Origin: Bdellovibrionales bacterium | GTDB lineage: Bacteria > Bdellovibrionota > Bdellovibrionia > Bdellovibrionales > Bdellovibrionaceae | DNA: 64,000 nucleotides | Direction: 5' to 3' | NCBI GenBank assembly: GCA_018266295.1 | Contig: JAFEAQ010000011.1 | Coordinates: 248,001 to 312,000, forward strand | In this document: positions 42,579 to 51,295 of the stretch, in pieces | How positions within the stretch are numbered: the stretch's first letter is position 1 | Layout of the letters: the number at the start of each line of letters is the position of its first letter | Position numbers and translations under genes: made by a program | The notes under the pieces: model-generated | Database searches by the model: none | What the model was told of the DNA's origin: nothing | What the model saw: the letters and a program-made list of their open reading frames with translations, nothing else

Positions 42579-43511
42579 CTAGTGGCTGTGAACGACGACG
42601 ACGGGAATTTCCGCCTGTAATATGGTATCTCGAGCCGTGCTGCCAAGGAAGGCCCGAAGAAGCGCGTTACGTTTGCTGTGGGTTCCCAGCACGATCAGGC
42701 AATAGTTCTTCGCCGCCTGGATCATCAATGCTTCATTAAGCGGTTTCTTCGGATCAGCGACAATAAACTCGCAGTCCACCATGGATTTACGCATACGATC
42801 CCGCTTTGCGGCGAGGTTCTCAATAGCATCGCGCTGCATTTTTTGAAAAATGCGATCTAAGTCAAAGTTCGCAAACCCAGACATAATACTCGCCTCGTGA
42901 ACTCTTTTAATTTTGTCATAGGCTGAATGAAACAACGTGACTTCAGCTCTGGTACGAGCCGCCAGTGACATGGCATATTCTTCCGCCGGCTTGCTATCCC
43001 GGCTTAGATCCGTCGCCACCAGAATTTTAAGATTCTTGGTGTCTCTAAGACGAACGAATTTTTCTTGTACGTGGGGGCCTGCCACCATGACCGGCCGTTC
43101 GGAATTGAGTAAAACTGTCTCTGCCACACTACCTTCGAGTATTCTTTCAAATCCGACATGACCTTGGGTTCCCATAATGACCATTTCCGGCCGTGGCCAT
43201 TGATGAACGGCCTTAAGAATTTCATCGGCGGGACTGCCTGCACGAATTTCGAACTTCGTCTTCGGCGACACTGCTTTTGCCAGGTCCTTCAACATCCGTT
43301 CGTGCTGAATCTGCCAGGTTTTGAAGTAGGGATCGTTATGAATATTTTTATTGGGGTAGGTTTTAGGATCTTCAACGTAAACCAGCTTGAGATCTTCGTG
43401 CAATAGACGAGAGAAGTCTTGAGCCAAGCCGCGGACTGTTTTTCCGCGGCGCTGGCCTTGTTCAGAGAAGTTATCTAAATCCTCAGCTACAAGAATAGAA
43501 CGAGGGATCAT
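42579..43511 (-). CDS. Tandem universal stress protein (UspA) domains
   Basis: This 310-residue protein contains two USP domains, about 1-145 and 160-310. Each ends in a nucleotide-binding G-(x2)-G-(x9)-G-(S/T) pattern: MGTQGHVGFERILEGSVAE and LGTHSKRNALLRAFLGSTA. Usp proteins bind ATP or act in stress endurance. AAGGAG precedes the ATG. It lies between the host-attachment-family gene and PPK2. Confidence 0.9.
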   Translation of the reverse strand: MIPRSILVAEDLDNFSEQGQRRGKTVRGLAQDFSRLLHEDLKLVYVEDPKTYPNKNIHNDPYFKTWQIQHERMLKDLAKAVSPKTKFEIRAGSPADEILKAVHQWPRPEMVIMGTQGHVGFERILEGSVAETVLLNSERPVMVAGPHVQEKFVRLRDTKNLKILVATDLSRDSKPAEEYAMSLAARTRAEVTLFHSAYDKIKRVHEASIMSGFANFDLDRIFQKMQRDAIENLAAKRDRMRKSMVDCEFIVADPKKPLNEALMIQAAKNYCLIVLGTHSKRNALLRAFLGSTARDTILQAEIPVVVVHSH

Positions 43512-43553
43512 ACAAATCTCCTTTTCAGAGACCCGGGATTTATAGAACTCGAT

Positions 43554-44027
43554 TTATGGTCTGAGCTCAACCTCCCGCACTGACGACTTAGGCCAAAGCA
43601 AATGTGGTAATTCATGATCCGAAACATGAATCAGATCTTTGCGTAAAGTGCCGCACACAGCGTTGGCCGTTTTTTTAGACAAAGCAGCTCGCACCTTTCC
43701 TAGAAAGTTGGGTTCGCTGACCAAAATCAATTGTTCAAATAGATGTTCGTTGGATGCACGATCCAACTCTTCTGAAATGGATTTCGCAAAAATCTGCGCA
43801 ACCCGGTCCGTCGGTGACTGAGGATTAATACGACTGCCTCTCCCATAACTGAAGCCTCCCGAGTACATGCCCGGGCGGTCTGCGTTAATCTCTTGATCCT
43901 TAAGTCGGCCTTTAGGGTTTTCAAGTCGCTTCACAAGTTTCAGTTTCTTGTCAAAGACTCCATTCTTATCGTTGGTTTCATAAAGTCTTGCTTCAGTTCG
44001 ATTGACAACCGCTACCCAGGTTTTCAT
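43554..44027 (-). CDS. Host-attachment-family protein (AtsE/baeRF type)
   Basis: This 157-residue protein starts TWVAVVNRTEARLYE, continues with NPKGRLKDQEINADRPGMYSG and LILVSEPNFLGKVRAALSKKT, and ends near LPHLLWP. It matches the family named after an attachment gene in Agrobacterium, which is related to eRF1-like baeRF domains. The name does not prove a role in attachment; a cytosolic ribosome-associated role is also proposed. AAAGGAGG precedes the ATG. It is first in the polyphosphate-linked operon. Confidence 0.85.
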   Translation of the reverse strand: MKTWVAVVNRTEARLYETNDKNGVFDKKLKLVKRLENPKGRLKDQEINADRPGMYSGGFSYGRGSRINPQSPTDRVAQIFAKSISEELDRASNEHLFEQLILVSEPNFLGKVRAALSKKTANAVCGTLRKDLIHVSDHELPHLLWPKSSVREVELRP

Positions 44028-44048
44028 CGTGCCTCCTTTGCTTAGACT

Positions 44049-45089
44049 TTATTTTACCTTCGTTCTGCACTCCGAACACTTTACGTTTTGGGAATCTTGC
44101 CCTGAAACTGCATTTCCAAGCCAGTCACTAAGCAGATTGCCGTCTGATCTCGTTGTATAAAATTCGGATTTGGTGATGGAGCAGTGCTGTTTTCCTGGAG
44201 CCACGAAATAGCGGAAATTCGCAGTCCCAACTGAAATATTATCCATGCTTTGGAACATTCTCTGAGACCAATCAACTCCTGGTCCGCCAGTGGCCGCGTA
44301 AAACATCGTCTGGATACGATCTTGATCATGATTAAACTGAGAAAAGTTGGCATTCGGGTAGAAGCTTGCGATGTGCTTATAAACATCAACAAGACTGATG
44401 GTTTGCCAGTTGATCACAGCAGGATCCAGTCCTGGCACCCATGCCGGTAAATTGGCATTAATGCCCCACTGAGGGAAGAAGAGTGATTTTGCAACGCCAG
44501 CACCCGAGTCACCAAATTGAAGAATTTTTGCGGTCTTATAGGTTTCAGCGATTTTTGGCGTCCAAACAATTGAACCATAAGAGCCCGCACTACACCCATC
44601 AACATTGATATCTGTCGCTGTTGGATAATTCTGCGCCATCCACATCAGAACCGCGCGGGCATTATTACCGCCACGATGATGGATGACGAACGTGTTGCCG
44701 TTACCATCTTTATAGTTTGTGTCGGCACTGCCAAGGTGAACGTCGCCGGTGCAGTAAGGAACAAAGATATGAGTCCAATCCTTGTAAGGATTGTTCGCAT
44801 TGGTCATGTCATAGATGCCCTCTTGGCTGTTGATAGGCCCGTAAGTTCTTTCAACCGTGTCAGTATAGATCTGATTGCGAGCGCAAGTGAAATCATCCCA
44901 GCACGCACCGCCACCGGCAAAGCTCACCAGGATTTTTTGCGGATCACCGGTGTGAACGAGAAATTTATAAGGTGCTCCTCGCGCACAGAGAGTGTCTCCT
45001 CCTGGGGCAATTTCTTGCCAGCCACTCGGCAGAGCGTGAGCGAATTGAAATGCAAATAAAACCGCGACCAAAGCGAAAATGCTTCTCAT
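44049..45089 (-). CDS. Pectin acetylesterase/Notum-type esterase, exported
   Basis: This 346-residue protein has a signal peptide (FAHALP) and the PAE family motifs: FAGGGACWDDFTC (oxyanion region, 57-69), DGCSAGSYGS with nucleophile S167, and acidic and histidine residues in HDQDRIQ and APGKQHCS completing the catalytic triad. Cysteines are numerous. The substrate is probably an O-acyl group on polysaccharide, peptidoglycan or protein. The ATG at 45089 is preceded by AAGGAGGGGG; longer frames lose the signal peptide. Confidence 0.87.
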   Translation of the reverse strand: MRSIFALVAVLFAFQFAHALPSGWQEIAPGGDTLCARGAPYKFLVHTGDPQKILVSFAGGGACWDDFTCARNQIYTDTVERTYGPINSQEGIYDMTNANNPYKDWTHIFVPYCTGDVHLGSADTNYKDGNGNTFVIHHRGGNNARAVLMWMAQNYPTATDINVDGCSAGSYGSIVWTPKIAETYKTAKILQFGDSGAGVAKSLFFPQWGINANLPAWVPGLDPAVINWQTISLVDVYKHIASFYPNANFSQFNHDQDRIQTMFYAATGGPGVDWSQRMFQSMDNISVGTANFRYFVAPGKQHCSITKSEFYTTRSDGNLLSDWLGNAVSGQDSQNVKCSECRTKVK

Positions 45090-45284
45090 AATCCCCCTCC
45101 TTGGATGTGATCGAATGTGCATCAACCATATAAAGGTCCAGGCCCCGAAGCAATGACTTCGCGAAAAAGACAAAACAGAAGAAGCTAGACACCACGGTCC
45201 AGACCTTCGCCCGTTCACTGATGACTTACAAATGCCGAAATGAAAGAGGATCGTTTTGCATTTTTGTATTTAAGGAGGCTTAGC

Positions 45285-46385
45285 TTGAAACAATGGGTAA
45301 AAAAACTCGTTGATCAATTGGATTGGAATGAGCACGAAAAAGGCTCCGCTCCACCACATGAAGACATGACGGAAGACAGAGCTACGCTCCTCTATATTCT
45401 TGATACTTATAGCAAACATCTCTTTGAAGTGGACAAACAGCCCGTGCGCCGTGTCCGCGAAACCTTCGACAATATTGTCAAAGGACTGGTGAATCCGGAA
45501 AACTCTTCGGAAAAAATTCTTTTCCAACTTCGTCAATTTTTTTCCAGTTATCGTATTGATGAGTACACCTTCATTCAAAATACTTTCGATGATTTTAAAC
45601 GCATCATCTGGGACTTTGCAGAGCAGTTGAGCGATGACATTCAGTACGAACAAGCCAAAGATGCTGAAGCTGCAAAGAGTCTTGAGCAACTCCGCGAAGC
45701 CGTCGACGCCAACTCGATTGATGCTCTTCGCTCGAAATCACGTGAGTTCATCGATTTCTATATCAAGTATCAAACGCAAAAAGACGAGCGCCGTACAAAG
45801 CGCATGTCGACTATGAAGAAGTCCCTGAGCTCAGTGAAAAAGCAGCTGATGGAAGCCAACCACAACATGCGTGTGGATCACCTCACCCAAGCCTACAACC
45901 GTAAGAGCTTCGATGAGCAGATGAAAAAGCACATGCAAATGTCGGTGATTTCTCAGTACCCTGTCACACTGATTACGCTGGACATCGATTTTTTCAAAAA
46001 GATCAACGACTCTTACGGCCATGATATCGGTGATTTCGTCCTGAAAGAGTGCGTGGCCCTGCTGAAGGAAGTCTTTCACCGCGAGGACGATTTCGTCGCC
46101 CGTATTGGCGGCGAAGAGTTCGCGGTGATTCTGCCGAGCTTCAATGTTGAAAGCGCCCTGGTGAAGGCCGAAGAGGCCATGAAGAAGATCCGCAGCGAAG
46201 TTTTCGTCCATGGCGAGCTGAAGATCAATTTTACAGTCTCAATGGGGATCGCCCAATGGACTCAAAATGAGACACTGGATCAGTGGATCAAACGTGCCGA
46301 CACGGCCCTCTATACTTCGAAACAAACCGGTCGTAACAAATATACTGTGTCTACGCCCCTCGAGGCTGTGAAGAAGACGGCCTAA
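45285..46385 (+). CDS. Diguanylate cyclase (GGEEF), cytosolic
   Basis: This 366-residue protein has an N-terminal helical sensor-like region, a short coiled coil, and a C-terminal GGDEF domain with RIGGEEF at 275-279 and an RxxD inhibitory site five residues upstream (266-269, REDD). LDIDFFKKINDSYGHD gives the metal and substrate site. It should synthesise cyclic di-GMP with product inhibition. The start is TTG at 45285, six bases after AAGGAGG; longer frames have no signal. A terminator follows. Confidence 0.92.
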   Translation: MKQWVKKLVDQLDWNEHEKGSAPPHEDMTEDRATLLYILDTYSKHLFEVDKQPVRRVRETFDNIVKGLVNPENSSEKILFQLRQFFSSYRIDEYTFIQNTFDDFKRIIWDFAEQLSDDIQYEQAKDAEAAKSLEQLREAVDANSIDALRSKSREFIDFYIKYQTQKDERRTKRMSTMKKSLSSVKKQLMEANHNMRVDHLTQAYNRKSFDEQMKKHMQMSVISQYPVTLITLDIDFFKKINDSYGHDIGDFVLKECVALLKEVFHREDDFVARIGGEEFAVILPSFNVESALVKAEEAMKKIRSEVFVHGELKINFTVSMGIAQWTQNETLDQWIKRADTALYTSKQTGRNKYTVSTPLEAVKKTA

Positions 46386-46448
46386 GCCTGTTAGAAGTCT
46401 CACACCCTGTTCTACGATTGGTGATTGCTAACCAGTGAATTGACACCA

Positions 46449-46477
46449 CGGCGAGAGTAACATCTCGCCGCGATTTT
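46449..46477 (+). terminator. Rho-independent terminator
   Basis: CGGCGAGA pairs with TCTCGCCG around a six-base loop, followed by CGATTTTAT. It lies 64 bases after the cyclase stop. Confidence 0.75.
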
Positions 46478-46520
46478 ATCGGCCCCTCATGCTGGCCCCG
46501 TGCTTGCAATGAGGTCAGGC

Positions 46521-47495
46521 ATGAAGACTGCTCTCCTCCTCACACTCCCTCTCCTCACTACAACTCTCCAAGCAAATGCTGATGTGAATATGAAAGACGC
46601 GAGCTACTACAAGACCTGGATCGATCTTGAGATCCAGCGAGGCTCGAGGGTCTTCCAGCTACGGCGGACCTACTCGAGCCGGTCCTTGCATCAAGGACTG
46701 TTTGGCTTCGGGTGGTGCTCCGACCTCGAGAAGAGCTTGGATACCAGGAGGAAGAACGAAGAAATTGTCCTCCAAGATTGTAGACTGAATGCCCCGATAA
46801 AGTTCCGAAAAATTACACCTACCTTGTACAAATCCGCCTCCCACGAAACTCTCGAATACCGCGACCAAGAATACCTCAGAACGACTTCGAAAAAATCTCT
46901 TCAAAAATTTAATAAAAATGGAAAATTAGTGAGCCTCGTCGATGCTAGCGGAGACCGCCTGGATCTCAGCTACGATCTCACCGGCTTCTTGAGTAAGCTC
47001 CGCTACAACAACTCATCAGAGATCCTGGTGAGAGCCGACGCCACCAAGAAGCGCATTCTGCAAATCACCACTCCCCACAATCCAGGCGTCCTATATACCT
47101 ACCTCGGACAGGATTTAGTCCGCGTACGTAATGCATGGAAGAATGTTTTCGACTATCAATACGATGGGCTCCACAACTTAACACGGGTGCAGTATCCAAA
47201 CGAAACCCAGGAGCTCATCGTTTACAATACCGAGAAAGACTGGGTCGTGAAAGTTACCAACCGCGACCTCTGCGAAGATCGCTTTAAGTTTGAACGCCAA
47301 GGCGCAAGCGACAACTACACTGCCACTGCTGAAAAGCACTGCAAAAACAAATTAGTTACAAAGACAGTTTATGAATTCCGGCACAAGGCCCGTGCCGATG
47401 GATCAAAGTATCTGGATCAAGTGAAGTTTTCACAAGGAAACAAAGTCCAGAGAGTTTCATACAAACTTCCGGGGCCCCTCGATGTCACTCAGTAA
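46521..47495 (+). CDS. Exported RHS/YD-like protein (DUF6531 start)
   Basis: This 324-residue protein has a signal peptide (LQANA) followed by a DUF6531-like opening (DLEIQRGSRVFQLRRTYSSRSLHQGLFGFGWCSDLEKSL), then YD-type units (GDRLDLSYDLTGFLSKLRY; VFDYQYDGLHNLTRVQYPN). It resembles the front of an RHS polymorphic protein but is very short and has no toxin tip. The ATG at 46521 has GAGGTCAGG upstream. Its end overlaps the start of an S8 protease gene by 14 bases. Confidence 0.78.
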   Translation: MKTALLLTLPLLTTTLQANADVNMKDASYYKTWIDLEIQRGSRVFQLRRTYSSRSLHQGLFGFGWCSDLEKSLDTRRKNEEIVLQDCRLNAPIKFRKITPTLYKSASHETLEYRDQEYLRTTSKKSLQKFNKNGKLVSLVDASGDRLDLSYDLTGFLSKLRYNNSSEILVRADATKKRILQITTPHNPGVLYTYLGQDLVRVRNAWKNVFDYQYDGLHNLTRVQYPNETQELIVYNTEKDWVVKVTNRDLCEDRFKFERQGASDNYTATAEKHCKNKLVTKTVYEFRHKARADGSKYLDQVKFSQGNKVQRVSYKLPGPLDVTQ

Positions 47496-48621
47496 ATTTA
47501 AGTTAGCCGCTTTAGTCCTCTCTTCACTCTCTACAACCAGTTATGCAAATTCCTCACCTAAGGAGGTGCTCAACTACAGTCTGCAAATGACGGAGGCATT
47601 CCTCGCTTGGCCTCTCAGTCAAGGCAGCAAAGAGATCCTTGTCGCTGTGATCGACACCGGACTGGACACTCATCACCAGGTTCTCCGCGAAAACTTATGG
47701 ACGAACCCCGGTGAAACCGGTGTCGATGCCAGCGGCCGCGACAAAGCCAGCAACGGCGTTGATGATGATGGAAACGGTTTTATTGACGACGTTCACGGCT
47801 GGAACTTTGCCGGCAATAACAACGATCTCTCGGACAATCACGGCCACGGTACTCACGTGGCTGGGATCATCGAAAGTGTGGCACCCAAAACTGGTATCAT
47901 GGTTCTGAAATACTACGACCCCAACGCTAGTGGTGAAGACAATCTGACCAATACTGTAAAGGCGATCCGCTACGCCATTAAAATGAAGGCAAAGATTATT
48001 AACTACTCAGGAGGTGGCACCACCAAGTATCCCGACGAGGAGCTCGCCATTCGCGAAGCCCAACAAAAAGGAATCCTCATCGTCGCAGCAGCAGGTAATG
48101 AACGCACTAATTCCGACATCAATGGTTTCTATCCTGCCGACTACGGGCTCCCAAACATCATCTCTGTCACGGCCGTCGATGAAAACCGCAAGATACTTCC
48201 TTCCAGCAACTTCGGCGTAAGCACAGTAGACATCGCAGCACCCGGCAAAAACATCGTCTCTACACTTCCAGGGGGGAAATTCGGGACGATGACCGGGACC
48301 TCGCAGGCCACGGCCTTTGTCACCGGCACTGCGGTGCTTTTGATGGCCCAAGGTTACAAAACCCCTGAGAGCATCATCCAGCAGATCACATCCACAGGTT
48401 CTGATAACAGCTTCCTCGTCGGGAAGACTAAATATGAAACGACTTTGAATGCATACCGCTCCCTTGTCATGAAGGGGGCCGGCCTCGGAGCCTTCGGTGC
48501 TGGGGTCCTCAATAGCTCAACCGATCAAGACTTCTCCTCCAAGCTTGATCCGGACTCCGAGGACCCTGGCGCCGAAGAGCTGCCTTTTAAGCGCATCGTG
48601 CAAAATCCAAAAATGCACTAA
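47482..48621 (+). CDS. Subtilisin-like (S8) protease, exported
   Basis: This 379-residue protein has a signal peptide (STTSYANS) and a minimal S8 domain: D58 (VIDTGLD), H122 (GHGTHVAG), N206 (AAGNER) and S274 (TGTSQATA). There is an insert with DDDGNGFIDDVHGWNF, common in bacterial S8. No large propeptide is visible. Its start lies within the 3' end of the RHS-like gene and lacks an SD, suggesting coupled translation and related function. Confidence 0.9.
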   Translation: MSLSKFKLAALVLSSLSTTSYANSSPKEVLNYSLQMTEAFLAWPLSQGSKEILVAVIDTGLDTHHQVLRENLWTNPGETGVDASGRDKASNGVDDDGNGFIDDVHGWNFAGNNNDLSDNHGHGTHVAGIIESVAPKTGIMVLKYYDPNASGEDNLTNTVKAIRYAIKMKAKIINYSGGGTTKYPDEELAIREAQQKGILIVAAAGNERTNSDINGFYPADYGLPNIISVTAVDENRKILPSSNFGVSTVDIAAPGKNIVSTLPGGKFGTMTGTSQATAFVTGTAVLLMAQGYKTPESIIQQITSTGSDNSFLVGKTKYETTLNAYRSLVMKGAGLGAFGAGVLNSSTDQDFSSKLDPDSEDPGAEELPFKRIVQNPKMH

Positions 48622-48637
48622 GGCCCCGGCGGCTCTT

Positions 48638-49888
48638 CTAGCCTGCGGCTAACAATTTAATCTGTAAGAAAAAATAATTAATTCTCTCGGCCATCAAAAA
48701 GAAACCGTCAATCAGGCGGTCTCTGATGGTCACTTCTTCTTTGTAACGGCTCACATCCCACAAAGCATCAAAATTACGCCTGCTGAGATTTGCAAGATCG
48801 TGATCCTTTGCGATAAAACCCAGATCAACACTCCCCTGAAAGCTTCTCTGGACAAAATCGGCACTACTGCCATAGACGACGTCATCAAATAAGCCAAAGC
48901 GAGAGTGATTGTACTGGGTTTCGTTACCGTAAACACGAACGTCGATCCCGGCTTTCATCAGAGCATCGAGAAAGCGTGCATTTTTTGGAATTTCAAAATT
49001 TTTCCCCCACAGCCGTACCGGCAGTTTACCAACACATAAAACGACACGAATATCGATCTCGGGAAACTGTCGCTTTTTATCGATGAGGGTTTTTAAAATT
49101 CCGGTATCCGTCGCCTCATACGCTGAAATCAAAATCTGGCGCTGAGCCGCCCCAATCTGCTGCAGCAATAGAGATCGCAAATCCGGATACTGAGTGCCTG
49201 GGCCCACAAGTTTTACAGAATCATCTTTAAATTGGATCTCAGGGTTTTTCCGAGCTTTGTAAGCTTCGTTCTGCCAGGAGTCTAAAGCCGCATGGAAATC
49301 ACTTTCAAAAACTTTTTTAAAATCAGCAGAATTCTTGGTCGGGCCGAAGTAACCCATTTCCTGATTCATGTCATAAACAGTGAAATTGGAACTCCCGATA
49401 TAAAAATATTTATTATCCACCAAAATCAATTTGCGATGAAATACCGCGCCCGGAAATCCTCGCGCCTTGATCAAGGCCTCTTTGTCAGAAATCGCGTATT
49501 CAACACCTAGAGATCTTAGCTCAGCGAGAACTGCGTCCCAGGTCGCACGATGCTTTTCAGACTTATTGGCGCTGCGATTATCAAGAACGACTCGGATCTT
49601 CACTCCTTGCTCACGTTTACGGCGGAAGAGGTCAAAAAGTTCCTTATTCGGAGCCAAGGACATTTCCATATCGATGGATTCTTGGGAGCGCTCTAGGATA
49701 GCCACTAAGTGAGGACGAATGCTGTCGCCCATATACATATAACCGGCCTCAAGACTCTGCGGATTTTCATGGAATACCGAGGAGCATACGGGAGCATCTG
49801 CACGGCTCGAAATCGCCGCCAGCAATAGACCTGCTATCAAAAGAAAAGGGCGCGCAAAATTGTCACGTAGCTGTTTAAGCCATGACAT
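48638..49888 (-). CDS. Exported phospholipase D-like protein
   Basis: This 416-residue protein has a signal peptide (ISSRADA) and two PLD half-domains. The first motif is complete (H151-R-K153-LILV-D158 followed by IGSSNF). The second reads HSRFGLFDDVVYGSSADF, where lysine is replaced by arginine. PLD-type enzymes cleave phosphodiesters of lipids or nucleic acids. TTGAGGA precedes the ATG at 49888. Confidence 0.85.
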   Translation of the reverse strand: MSWLKQLRDNFARPFLLIAGLLLAAISSRADAPVCSSVFHENPQSLEAGYMYMGDSIRPHLVAILERSQESIDMEMSLAPNKELFDLFRRKREQGVKIRVVLDNRSANKSEKHRATWDAVLAELRSLGVEYAISDKEALIKARGFPGAVFHRKLILVDNKYFYIGSSNFTVYDMNQEMGYFGPTKNSADFKKVFESDFHAALDSWQNEAYKARKNPEIQFKDDSVKLVGPGTQYPDLRSLLLQQIGAAQRQILISAYEATDTGILKTLIDKKRQFPEIDIRVVLCVGKLPVRLWGKNFEIPKNARFLDALMKAGIDVRVYGNETQYNHSRFGLFDDVVYGSSADFVQRSFQGSVDLGFIAKDHDLANLSRRNFDALWDVSRYKEEVTIRDRLIDGFFLMAERINYFFLQIKLLAAG

Positions 49889-49955
49889 TCTATTCCTCAA
49901 TAACCTCGAAAGAGAGATTCTCAAACTAAAGCTGCAAGGCCGGAGCCATCCAAGA

Positions 49956-51161
49956 CTATTCCTCGAGCTCCGGAATGCGCGAGAAGGCAATTGCTGACGG
50001 AGCTGCATCGATCTTATCCTGAAGCACGGCAAGGTACACAGTGTCCTTGCCGAATTTTTCGTTGATCTTATCAACCACACCAAAGAGCTGCTCACGCTTG
50101 GTGTTCTCAAAGAACGAAAACTGATGATTTTCAGCTTTTCTAAAATCAGACAAAACCACCGAAACCATGAACGGCTTATAGGTCTTCGGCATTTCTTTAA
50201 ACATCTTCGTCAGGTGAGACATAAGTAATGCCGTATCCTGAGTCTCATCGAGCTTCACTGAGCGCTCAAAGCGCTCGTGATGATTCATGAACTTCACCGA
50301 CACACTCATTCGCTTTGTTAGAAAGTTCTCTTTACGCAGGCGCACGGCGGTTTTTGAAAGCAGCTTCTGGCAAATACCGAAAGCCCCCTGCCAGTTGCGA
50401 GTGTCTGGCGGTAGCACGTGCTGATGACTGATACTTTGGCTTTTATTACGCGGAACCAGCAGGTTCTCGCCGCGCAGAAGATAGTAATAGCGGCTCCCGA
50501 CAAGACTCCCCCACAGGCCGTGCATCTGGCGTTCGTTCATCGCCAAAAGCTGCGGCATCGACGTCACACCCTTGGCATTTAGGCGGGATTCCATCTTTGC
50601 GCCCACTCCTGGAATGTCCCGGAGTTTCAAAGCTCCCAGGCGTTCCGCGAGCTCTTCTTTTTTAAGGACGACAAAACCGTCGGGCTTTTGCATGTCGCTT
50701 GCCATTTTTCCAAGCAGCATATTTGGCGCAAGGCCGATCGACGAGGTCAAGCACTCGCCCACACGCTCGCGGATTTCCTGCTTAATCTTCATCGCAAGAG
50801 CTGTCGCCACATCAACATTCTGCTGAGAGCCTGTCAGTTCGCAGGCAAACTCGTCCACAGAGCACACCGAATGGATCGGCACGCAGCTTTCAAGCACCTC
50901 GCGAACTTTGTGGTGGTATTCAATATAAGTACGGTGGCGCGATTTCACGAGTTGCAAGCCCGGGCACATCTTTTTGGCGTCACCCACGAGTGTCCCCGTC
51001 TTTATTCCTTTGGCCTTCGCCTCATAACTTGCGGCCAAAACCGCCGTTGTGTTTGCCATCATCGGAACGACGGCCACGGGCTTTCCTCGCAGTTCAGGAT
51101 TTTCCTGCTGCTCGCACGAAGCGAAGAAAGAATTTAAATCGAGGTAAAGCCATCTCACCAT
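49956..51161 (-). CDS. Y-family DNA polymerase (DinB/UmuC-like)
   Basis: This 401-residue enzyme performs translesion synthesis. The catalytic acidic residues are D8 in LDLNSFFASCE and D103-E104 in CSVDEF. The helix-hairpin-helix thumb is LRDIPGVGAKMESRLNAKGV. The C-terminal little-finger domain is present; no clear clamp-binding peptide was identified. No SD precedes the ATG; TTGAGA-N17-TAGTTT ends seven bases before it. No LexA-type palindrome was seen. Confidence 0.9.
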   Translation of the reverse strand: MVRWLYLDLNSFFASCEQQENPELRGKPVAVVPMMANTTAVLAASYEAKAKGIKTGTLVGDAKKMCPGLQLVKSRHRTYIEYHHKVREVLESCVPIHSVCSVDEFACELTGSQQNVDVATALAMKIKQEIRERVGECLTSSIGLAPNMLLGKMASDMQKPDGFVVLKKEELAERLGALKLRDIPGVGAKMESRLNAKGVTSMPQLLAMNERQMHGLWGSLVGSRYYYLLRGENLLVPRNKSQSISHQHVLPPDTRNWQGAFGICQKLLSKTAVRLRKENFLTKRMSVSVKFMNHHERFERSVKLDETQDTALLMSHLTKMFKEMPKTYKPFMVSVVLSDFRKAENHQFSFFENTKREQLFGVVDKINEKFGKDTVYLAVLQDKIDAAPSAIAFSRIPELEE

Positions 51162-51179
51162 GTAAATTAAACTAGTCCA

Positions 51180-51226
51180 TTCTCAGTTAGTTCTCAATCA
51201 GCTTGTAGGCTATTTTCACTTAGAAT
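51180..51226 (+). promoter_or_regulatory. Direct repeat and -10 upstream of the porin operon
   Basis: TTCTCA occurs at 51180-51185 and 51191-51196, one helical turn apart, upstream of a -10-like TAGAAT (51221-51226). It could bind a regulator of the porin-imelysin operon, or of the divergent polymerase gene. Confidence 0.35.
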
Positions 51227-51295
51227 GCCTCACGTTGCCCGCTTTGACATTGCGTTCCCAGAGGCCTAGAAACGCCGGGATATCACGGAGATCCC

